Source: Flavobacterium psychrophilum (GTDB taxonomy: Bacteria; Bacteroidota; Bacteroidia; Flavobacteriales; Flavobacteriaceae). From it: DNA of 11,869 nt. How positions within the stretch are numbered: the stretch's first letter is position 1; the number at the start of each line of letters is the position of its first letter. The stretch covers positions 1-11,869 of the forward strand of contig CAMBHH010000105.1 of assembly GCA_945866505.1 (NCBI GenBank), in the 5' to 3' direction. Below the pieces are notes generated by a model that was not told where the DNA came from, made no database searches, and worked only from the letters and a program-made list of their open reading frames with translations. The position numbers and the translations under genes were made by a program. Shown in pieces: positions 7,835-11,869 of this stretch.

Positions 7835-8278
7835 TTAGGTGTTACTTTCCAAATCCCGAATGTAATCTCCGTACTCAAAAAAGAACATTTCAAAAGCATT
7901 CATTTTCTCAAAGAAAAAGGCAAATATTTCGTCCCAATAGTTCCTGTTGCTGACGCCAACTCCTATTTTTTCGACCCAAATTCTACTGATGGTTTTGCCG
8001 TTTTCGAGAGTAAAGTTTTTCTCAAAAACCAAATCTCTAACAAAATCGGCTTCTAAAATAGTTTTCAGAGATTCCAGTTTTTCAAAATAAACAATTCGTT
8101 TCTCGTCACTTCGGTGTTCGATATCGATTAAAACCTGAGCTTTTTTATTGTCAACATAAAACTTAAAAGAAAAATCTTTGATTTTAGTATCGTATAAAAC
8201 CCACTTTCTTGGATATTTTTCTGCAAACGCAATCCAGAATTCCCGCTTCAATCGTTGAGTTTCTTCTTTGCTGTACAT
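7835..8278 (-). CDS. DUF4268 domain-containing protein
   Basis: The 147-residue product starts MYSKEETQRLKREFWIAF and looks like a stand-alone DUF4268 domain. Features include an early W-x-x-F-A-E-K-Y-P segment, a beta stretch (F-S-F-K-F-Y-V-D, then A-Q-V-L-I-D-I-E), an R-I-W-V-E-K-x-G-V segment near residue 100, and an aromatic-rich C-terminus (F-F-F-E-K-M-N-A-F-E-M-F-F-F-E-Y). The function of this family is not established. My recollection is that related domains also occur at the C-termini of larger, sometimes nuclease-linked proteins, but no nuclease domain is present here. No signal peptide or membrane segment is seen, so the product is probably cytoplasmic. The leader contains a duplicated 14-bp unit and, further upstream, the hexanucleotide array. 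The gene is divergent from the CoA pyrophosphatase gene and lies 65 nt upstream of the MORN gene on the same strand. Confidence 0.75.
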   Translation of the reverse strand: MYSKEETQRLKREFWIAFAEKYPRKWVLYDTKIKDFSFKFYVDNKKAQVLIDIEHRSDEKRIVYFEKLESLKTILEADFVRDLVFEKNFTLENGKTISRIWVEKIGVGVSNRNYWDEIFAFFFEKMNAFEMFFFEYGDYIRDLESNT

Positions 8279-8284
8279 TTTCGG

Positions 8285-8322
8285 TTTATTGTTTGTAGTT
8301 TATTGTTTGTAGTTTGTAGTTT
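8285..8322. repeat. Short tandem repeat in the leader of the DUF4268 gene
   Basis: The 14-bp unit TTTATTGTTTGTAG occurs twice head to tail (8285-8298 and 8299-8312), followed by a half unit TTTGTAG (8313-8319) and TTT. It starts 7 bp upstream of the DUF4268 ATG and would be transcribed into its leader as CTACAAACAATAAA repeats. It could have arisen by replication slippage. No protein-coding role is apparent. Confidence 0.85.
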
Positions 8323-8327
8323 CAAAA

Positions 8328-8393
8328 TTGCCATTGCCATTGCTTTTAATATTGCCATTGAACTTGCCATTGAACTTGCCATTGCCATTGAAA
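8328..8393. repeat. Eleven-unit hexanucleotide array (TTGCCA / TTGAAC type)
   Basis: Sixty-six bases divide exactly into 11 hexamers: TTGCCA, TTGCCA, TTGCTT, TTAATA, TTGCCA, TTGAAC, TTGCCA, TTGAAC, TTGCCA, TTGCCA, TTGAAA. Six units are identical and the diverged ones keep register. A 12-bp higher-order unit (TTGCCATTGAAC) is repeated twice. The array lies between the divergent DUF4268 and CoA pyrophosphatase genes, just upstream of the candidate rightward promoter. Slippage could change its length and so the spacing of regulatory elements; this is inference. Confidence 0.9.
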
Positions 8394-8405
8394 TTCTTAC
8401 GGAAA

Positions 8406-8436
8406 TTTGTTCTTAATTTTTTTTACACTATTTTTA
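8406..8436 (+). promoter_or_regulatory. Candidate Bacteroidota promoter for the CoA pyrophosphatase gene
   Basis: TTTG at 8406-8409 is followed after 19 nt by TATTTTTA at 8429-8436, matching TAnnTTTG except for the final base. The spacing fits the Bacteroidota -33/-7 arrangement. The ATG of the downstream gene is at 8472, giving a leader of about 28-30 nt. That leader contains a small hairpin (GCATT 8441-8445 with AATGC 8450-8454). The hexanucleotide array ends 12 nt upstream of the -33 element. Confidence 0.45.
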
Positions 8437-8471
8437 TAACGCATTCCAAAATGCAAAAATAAACTTTGAAT

Positions 8472-9110
8472 ATGGATTTCTACGATTTTTTAAAATATGT
8501 TCCAAAATTAAAAGAAGTTGAGCTTCCGGGCAGTGCAGCGCATTACAAAATGGCTCCTTTGGAACGAATTGAAAGTATGAAAAATTGGAATGTTACAGGC
8601 ATAAATCCCAGATATGCAGCTGTAATGATGTTGTTTTATTCCAAGAAGGGAAGAACGCATTTAGTCCTTATTGTCCGAAACTCTTATGAAGGCGTTCATT
8701 CTGCTCAAATAGCATTTCCAGGTGGAAAATACGAATCCAATGATGAAAATTTCCAGAATACAGCTTTGCGTGAAACCCAAGAAGAAGTTGGGATTCATCC
8801 CGATAGTATCGAAATAATAATGCCATTTACCAATTTATACATTCAACCGAGTAATTTTATGGTATATCCTTTTTTGGGAATTTGTAAAGAGGAAATCGTT
8901 TTTATTCCCGATAGTAACGAAGTAGCGGATATAATCGAATTGCCATTGTCTGATTTTTTAAATGACAACTTACTTACAAAAACAACAATGTCAACATCTT
9001 ATGCGACAACGGTGGAGATTCCCGCCTTCGAAATTAATGGCCATATCGTTTGGGGCGCAACCGCAATGATGTTGAGTGAATTGAAAGAAGTCTTAAAAAA
9101 AGTACTTTAA
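8472..9110 (+). CDS. NUDIX hydrolase, CoA pyrophosphatase-like
   Basis: With the ATG at 8472 the product is 212 residues (MDFYDFLKYV...). A TTG two codons earlier (8466) keeps the frame open but is a less likely start. The NUDIX core includes V-R-N-S-Y-E-G-V-H-S-A-Q-I-A-F-P-G-G-K, which matches the CoA pyrophosphatase pattern R-S-x-x-L-R-x-H-x-G-Q-x-x-F-P-G-G-K. The catalytic Nudix helix follows as T-A-L-R-E-T-Q-E-E-V-G-I with R100-E101 and E104-E105 (212-residue numbering). The spacing between G-G-K and R-E is that of this subfamily. These enzymes hydrolyse CoA and its derivatives, including oxidised CoA, to 4'-phosphopantetheine compounds and 3',5'-ADP in the cytoplasm, using Mg2+ or Mn2+. 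The PlsC-like gene starts 53 nt downstream with no terminator between, so co-transcription is plausible. The assignment rests on motifs, and substrate preference cannot be proved from sequence. Confidence 0.85.
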   Translation: MDFYDFLKYVPKLKEVELPGSAAHYKMAPLERIESMKNWNVTGINPRYAAVMMLFYSKKGRTHLVLIVRNSYEGVHSAQIAFPGGKYESNDENFQNTALRETQEEVGIHPDSIEIIMPFTNLYIQPSNFMVYPFLGICKEEIVFIPDSNEVADIIELPLSDFLNDNLLTKTTMSTSYATTVEIPAFEINGHIVWGATAMMLSELKEVLKKVL

Positions 9111-9124
9111 TTTATAAGTTTTTG

Positions 9125-9132
9125 TAAGTTTG
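9125..9132 (+). promoter_or_regulatory. Possible internal -7 element before the PlsC-like gene
   Basis: TAAGTTTG matches TAnnTTTG exactly and lies 31 nt before the acyltransferase ATG in the 53-nt gap. No TTG/TTTG was seen at the expected -33 distance, and TTTG words are common in this A/T-rich DNA, so it may be chance. If real, it would allow expression independent of the CoA pyrophosphatase gene. Confidence 0.25.
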
Positions 9133-9163
9133 TCGTCCAAATAAATACAAAACACAATTTTTT

Positions 9164-9973
9164 ATGGGATTATTTAAGAGAAATCCATTTGGGCACATTC
9201 TATTTATTAAAAAATTTTTAATAAGGACTTTTGCTGTTTTAACACACAAACGGTACAGAGGATTTAATAGTTTGCATATAGAAGGTTCTGAAATCATCAC
9301 AACATTGCCTGATACTAATGTGCTTTTTATATCGAACCACCAAACCTATTTTGCTGATGTGGTAGCGATGTTTCACGTTTTTAACGCCAGTTTGAGCGGT
9401 CGTGAAGATTCCATAAAAAACATTGGATACATTTGGCAACCCAAGATGAATATCTATTATGTTGCCGCAAAAGAAACAATGCAAGCTGGATTTTTGCCCA
9501 GAATTATGGCTTATGCTGGAGCCATCACCGTTGAAAGAACTTGGCGTTCTTCTGGCAAAGATGTTGCCGAAAAACGTGAAGTAAACCCCAATGACACTGA
9601 GAATATTAAAATAGCGCTTAAAGATGGCTGGGTAATCACTTTTCCACAAGGAACAACAAAATCATTTAAACCCGTTCGAAAAGGAACAGCGCATATCATC
9701 AAACAATATAGACCCATCGTAGTTCCAATTGTAATTGATGGATTCCGTCGTTCGTTTGACAAAAAAGGATTGCGAATGAAAAAGAAAGATATCCTTCAAT
9801 CATTCATCATCAAACCTCCTTTAGAAATCGATTATGACAATGATACTATCGATCAGATTGTCGAAAAAGTAGAATATGCTATAGAGCAACATCAATCTTT
9901 CCTAAAGGTAATTCCTGCTGAAGAACTGAAAGCAGCAGAAGAATTGAATAAACTACGACAATGGGAATACTAA
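9164..9973 (+). CDS. PlsC-like acyltransferase (LPLAT family) with variant motifs
   Basis: The 269-residue product resembles 1-acylglycerol-3-phosphate acyltransferases, which add a second acyl chain to lysophosphatidate at the inner membrane. Motif I is seen as S-N-H-Q-T-Y-F-A-D (His59, Asp65). That is H-x5-D rather than the usual H-x4-D. Motif III is F-P-Q-G-T-T-K (160-166) in place of F-P-E-G-T-R-S, and motif IV is V-V-P-I-V-I-D-G-F (186-194). G-A-I-T-V-E-R (119-125) matches the family's strand before motif III. The N-terminus (about residues 10-25) is hydrophobic and basic and could bind the membrane interfacially. The start is the ATG at 9164 after a T-rich leader. It lies 53 nt downstream of the CoA pyrophosphatase gene, and the compact hairpin overlaps its stop codon. 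The altered motifs make the acceptor uncertain: phosphatidate synthesis, ornithine/amino lipids or another acylation are all possible. Confidence 0.8.
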   Translation: MGLFKRNPFGHILFIKKFLIRTFAVLTHKRYRGFNSLHIEGSEIITTLPDTNVLFISNHQTYFADVVAMFHVFNASLSGREDSIKNIGYIWQPKMNIYYVAAKETMQAGFLPRIMAYAGAITVERTWRSSGKDVAEKREVNPNDTENIKIALKDGWVITFPQGTTKSFKPVRKGTAHIIKQYRPIVVPIVIDGFRRSFDKKGLRMKKKDILQSFIIKPPLEIDYDNDTIDQIVEKVEYAIEQHQSFLKVIPAEELKAAEELNKLRQWEY

Positions 9974-10005
9974 ATAAAAGTTCGCCGTGGCGAACTCTTT
10001 TATTT
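9972..10005. terminator. Bidirectional terminator shared by the PlsC-like and membrane-protein genes
   Basis: AGTTCGC (9979-9985) pairs with GCGAACT (9990-9996) around the loop CGTG. The stem continues as AAATAAA (9972-9978) with TTTATTT (9999-10005) past a 2-nt bulge. T-rich tracts lie on both outgoing sides. The structure overlaps the stop codons of both convergent genes (TAA 9971-9973 on +, TTA 10004-10006 for the - strand gene), so termination in both directions is packed into about 34 bp. Confidence 0.75.
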
Positions 10006-10633
10006 ATAAATCTATTTTTTTTAACTCACTATAATTTCGATACAGTCTTTTAAGTAAAATCCCATATAGTAGTTTATAAAACAACCAAAATAAACTCAAA
10101 AAAACTGCAATCATCAAAATTAAAATTCCAATAGTGATGGCCATAACCTTACTGTCCGTTTCGATTTTATTGCTTAAAGCCTGTACTTCTGGGTTGGATG
10201 TAAAAGCGATAAAAAAACCAAACAACAAACTCAAAGTAGCCATTCCAAGATTAAACCAAACATAACATTGTACCGTTTGTCTGGTTTTAAGAATGTCTTT
10301 CATTAATTGTTTTGTAGAAACAGTGGTTGAAATCAGGACGTAGTTTTTATAAAATAGATAGATAAAAACCAATATCACACCATAATTAAAAAAGTTTAAT
10401 ATTTGAAAATAAATTAAATAGTCATCATATTTTGTGTTTTTAAGATAATCGTCAGTATTAAAAAACACACTAATTGACGTCCAAAGCAAAATTTCCAAAA
10501 TACTAATAATGAATATCCACTTCACTATCGAAGACGATTTTTGGTGCAACATTTTATAGATTTCCAATTCGGAAACCTGCTCAAAGGCATCGTTTTTTTG
10601 CCAATCTTTTTTTATTAAATCCAGCTCTTTCAT
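10004..10633 (-). CDS. Four-helix membrane protein encoded with the ECF sigma factor
   Basis: The 209-residue product has a short, charged N-terminal segment (M-K-E-L-D-L-I-K-K-D-W-Q-K-N, residues 1-14) and four predicted membrane helices at about 36-58, 75-97, 121-145 and 163-189, with a basic C-terminal tail. It begins 5 nt after the stop codon of the sigma-factor gene and is almost certainly co-transcribed with it. Similar proteins in flavobacteria sit behind sigma factors and, as I recall, are often mislabelled 'beta-carotene 15,15'-monooxygenase'; no carotenoid-cleavage signature is visible. An anti-sigma or sensor role is inferred from position and from the cytoplasmic-looking N-terminal segment. 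No zinc-binding H-x3-C-x2-C motif of classic ZAS anti-sigma factors is present. The gene ends at the shared hairpin (9972-10005). Confidence 0.75.
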   Translation of the reverse strand: MKELDLIKKDWQKNDAFEQVSELEIYKMLHQKSSSIVKWIFIISILEILLWTSISVFFNTDDYLKNTKYDDYLIYFQILNFFNYGVILVFIYLFYKNYVLISTTVSTKQLMKDILKTRQTVQCYVWFNLGMATLSLLFGFFIAFTSNPEVQALSNKIETDSKVMAITIGILILMIAVFLSLFWLFYKLLYGILLKRLYRNYSELKKIDL

Positions 10634-10638
10634 TGTTT

Positions 10639-11133
10639 CTACGGATTCAGTATTTTTTTTAATTTTCCTTTTATTCTATTCATTTTCACCCTGGCATTTA
10701 CTTCGCTAATTCCCAAAGTCTCTGAAATTTCTCCATAATCTTTATCTTCTAGATACATAAAAACCAATGCTTTTTCAATATCATTGAGTTGATAAACCGC
10801 TTTGTACATTAATTTCAAACGTTCCTCTTCCTCATAATTATAATCATCAGTGCTAATAAAATATTGTTGAGTTTCATAATCCACCGTTTTCACCGTTCGA
10901 GTGCTTTTTCGGTACAAAGTAATGGCAGTATTCAAAGCAACCCGATACGCCCAAGTTGAGAATTTACTATCGCCACGAAACTTCGGAAAAGCTTTCCAAA
11001 GCTGAATTGTGATTTCCTGAAACAAATCCTTATGCGCGTCCTCACCATTCGTATACAACCTACATATCTTGTGGATTATATTCTGATTGGTCTTTAATTG
11101 CTGCACAAATGATTGTTCTAAATCGTTGCTCAT
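10639..11133 (-). CDS. ECF-type RNA polymerase sigma factor
   Basis: The 164-residue product has the two-domain layout of ECF (group 4) sigma factors. Region 2 (about residues 10-78) includes D-L-F-Q-E-I-T-I-Q-L-W-K-A-F-P-K-F-R-G and F-S-T-W-A-Y-R-V-A-L-N-T-A, the core-binding and -10-recognition helices. Region 4 (about 108-160) includes L-N-D-I-E-K-A-L-V-F-M-Y-L-E, then the helix-turn-helix Y-G-E-I-S-E-T-L-G-I-S-E-V-N-A-R-V-K-M-N-R. The acidic linker (D-D-Y-N-Y-E-E-E-E) lies between them. It would direct RNA polymerase to a specific promoter set in the cytoplasm; the signal and targets are unknown. The membrane-protein gene follows after 5 nt and may restrain it. The start is the ATG at 11133-11131, with a candidate promoter 35-63 nt upstream. 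Confidence 0.92.
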   Translation of the reverse strand: MSNDLEQSFVQQLKTNQNIIHKICRLYTNGEDAHKDLFQEITIQLWKAFPKFRGDSKFSTWAYRVALNTAITLYRKSTRTVKTVDYETQQYFISTDDYNYEEEERLKLMYKAVYQLNDIEKALVFMYLEDKDYGEISETLGISEVNARVKMNRIKGKLKKILNP

Positions 11134-11167
11134 AATAACATTAGTGGGTAAAAAGTATATTTTGTTA

Positions 11168-11196
11168 CAAAGTAAGTATTTTTAATTATGAGCAAA
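11168..11196 (-). promoter_or_regulatory. Candidate promoter for the ECF sigma / membrane protein operon
   Basis: On the - strand TTTG (11196-11193) is followed after 18 nt by TACTTTG (11174-11168), one base short of the TAnnTTTG form. The downstream ATG is at 11133, giving a leader of roughly 28 nt. The site lies between the sigma gene and the strong leftward terminator at 11221-11259, as expected for an independent transcription unit. Self-recognition by the ECF factor cannot be judged. Confidence 0.4.
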
Positions 11197-11220
11197 AAAA
11201 GTAGTTTAACTTTTCTTATC

Positions 11221-11259
11221 ATAAAAAAACCCCAAAATAGTTGTTGAACTTTTTGGGGT
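11221..11259 (-). terminator. Strong leftward intrinsic terminator
   Basis: ACCCCAAAA (11229-11237) pairs perfectly with TTTTGGGGT (11251-11259). Inside it, AGTT (11239-11242) pairs with AACT (11247-11250) around GTTG, with one bulged T. Read on the - strand the stem is followed by TTTTTTTAT, a classic Rho-independent terminator. It would end transcripts coming from the secreted PKD/T9SS gene on the right and insulate the sigma-factor operon. Confidence 0.85.
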
Positions 11260-11270
11260 AGTTTTAAAAT

Positions 11271-11471
11271 AACCCGTTGGGTGTAATTATTAAAAACGTC
11301 AGTTCGAGTGTTTTTTGTGAAGTAAAACGGAACAAAAAATGTATCGAGAACCGTTTTCAATGAAATTTTTCTTGTTCTGTCATCCTGAGCCTGTCGAAGG
11401 ACGATTTTCTATCGAAAATCACTCGAACTGACGAAAAATTATGATCAAAAACTAAGTACACCCAACGGGTT
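11271..11471. mobile_element. MITE-like 201-bp element with 15-bp perfect terminal inverted repeats
   Basis: AACCCGTTGGGTGTA (11271-11285) is repeated in inverted form as TACACCCAACGGGTT (11457-11471). A second nested perfect 14-bp pair is CGTCAGTTCGAGTG (11297-11310) with CACTCGAACTGACG (11420-11433). Smaller pairs lie inside: AAAACGG 11324-11330 with CCGTTTT 11351-11357, and GATTTTC 11403-11409 with GAAAATC 11414-11420. AAAAT flanks both ends (11266-11270 and 11472-11476), a possible 5-bp target duplication, although the A/T-rich context weakens this. No transposase is encoded; an open frame running leftward through its left part (11130-11360) has no protein-like features. It may be a non-autonomous transposable element mobilised in trans, or a large REP/BIME-like repeat. 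Confidence 0.7.
11379..11401. repeat. REP-like dispersed sequence inside the MITE-like element
   Basis: GTCATCCTGAGCCTGTCGAA followed by GGA resembles a dispersed intergenic sequence that I recall from many bacterial genomes in the form CATCCTGAGC-x-TGTCGAAGG. Here it sits near the centre-right of the inverted-repeat element, unlike the A/T-rich surroundings. The family assignment comes from memory and was not searched. Confidence 0.5.
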
Positions 11472-11509
11472 AAAATAGTAATTATCTAGGAGAATGGATA
11501 AAAAAATAG

Positions 11510-11869
11510 TTAGTTTTTAACCAATTTGAATGTGTTGACTTTAGTATCAGTAGAAACTTTTAAAATGTAAATTCCATTGGATAAATCAGAAAAATCTCTA
11601 TTATAAATAGAATGACCTTTATAAAAAACTTTTCCTTCTAAATTACTTAATTCATATTCCGTATAACTATTTTCTCCTGAAATTGATAGGTAACTTGAAA
11701 AAGGGTTAGGGTATATTTTAATTTTTTCGTTTGATATTTTTTTATCTATTCCTAGATCACTATCGCTTACAATTACAGGAATTGTAATTGATATTGAAGT
11801 AAAGTCATTATTTGCAGTCAGTTTGACGTCATAAGTTCCTTTGCTATTAAAAATATGAGTCGGATTTTT
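11510..11869 (-). CDS. Secreted PKD-domain protein with T9SS type A sorting domain, C-terminal part
   Basis: Reading leftward from the window edge the frame is open for 119 residues and stops at TAA (11512-11510). No start codon lies in the window, so the gene is 5'-truncated by the edge. The first residues N-P-T-H-I-F-N-S-K-G-T-Y-D-V-K-L-T-A match the end of a PKD domain. From about residue 50 the tail follows the type A T9SS C-terminal domain: I-K-I-Y-P-N-P-F, then Y-E-L-S-N-L-E-G-K-V, then L-S-N-G-I-Y-I-L-K-V, ending F-K-L-V-K-N. This domain targets proteins across the outer membrane through the type IX system and is normally removed, often with surface anchoring. The catalytic or binding part lies outside the window. 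Between the stop and the terminator at 11221-11259 lies the MITE-like element. Confidence 0.88.
   Translation of the reverse strand, partial: KNPTHIFNSKGTYDVKLTANNDFTSISITIPVIVSDSDLGIDKKISNEKIKIYPNPFSSYLSISGENSYTEYELSNLEGKVFYKGHSIYNRDFSDLSNGIYILKVSTDTKVNTFKLVKN

Noticed and set aside
7826..8056. 76-residue + strand frame
   Set aside because: It is antisense to the DUF4268 gene and begins in the promoter gap of the MORN operon.
8328..8393. CRISPR array
   Set aside because: Units are 6 bp with no spacers; this is a microsatellite-type array, and no cas gene is nearby.
9239..9762. Two - strand frames (136 and 83 residues)
   Set aside because: Both are antisense to the PlsC-like gene, which shows conserved motifs on the + strand.
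10004..10633. Beta-carotene 15,15'-monooxygenase
   Set aside because: As I recall, this label appears on similar proteins, but the sequence lacks the iron-binding His pattern and is a small four-helix membrane protein.
11130..11360. 76-residue open frame on the - strand upstream of the sigma-factor gene
   Set aside because: It runs through the inverted repeat, the terminator hairpin and the likely promoter, and the translation has no domain-like character.

Overview
The window reads as a chromosomal segment of a Bacteroidota species, most likely Flavobacterium or a close relative. The evidence is the low GC content, the A-rich leaders without Shine-Dalgarno sequences, candidate promoters of the Bacteroidota TTTG / TAnnTTTG type, signal peptides that tend to end in A-Q, a type IX secretion (T9SS) C-terminal sorting domain, and the intergenic repeats. 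No taxon search was possible, so the genus is an inference.

Left edge (1-620, + strand): the C-terminal part of an OsmC/Ohr-family protein, then a small DUF3820 protein. A long branched hairpin follows and separates them from the convergent operon.

Centre (636-7769, - strand): a tightly packed three-gene operon of exported proteins, transcribed right to left. The first gene encodes a 1084-residue protein with N-terminal TPRs and about 700 residues of MORN-like repeats. The second encodes a DUF3857/transglutaminase-like protein with an intact Cys-His-Asp triad. The third encodes a paralogue in which the triad positions appear to be lost. The genes overlap by 35 (or 26) nt and by 1 nt. All three products have signal peptides and none has a lipobox or T9SS tail, so I infer that they work together in the periplasm or at the outer membrane. 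This is the best candidate for an undescribed system here; its function cannot be read from sequence.

Middle right (7835-9973): a stand-alone DUF4268 gene (- strand), then a divergent intergenic region of about 190 bp holding two kinds of short tandem repeat, including an 11-unit hexanucleotide array. On the + strand follow a NUDIX CoA pyrophosphatase and a PlsC-like acyltransferase with altered acyltransferase motifs. A compact hairpin that overlaps both stop codons ends this pair and the convergent operon beyond it.

Right (10004-11133, - strand): an ECF-type sigma factor followed 5 nt later by a four-helix membrane protein that may regulate it. Further right are a strong leftward terminator, a 201-bp inverted-repeat element resembling a MITE, and the 3' end of a secreted PKD-domain protein with a T9SS type A tail. 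That last gene is cut by the window edge and has no start codon in the window. The element appears to have inserted between this gene and its terminator.

No rRNA, tRNA, CRISPR array, transposase or replication origin was seen.
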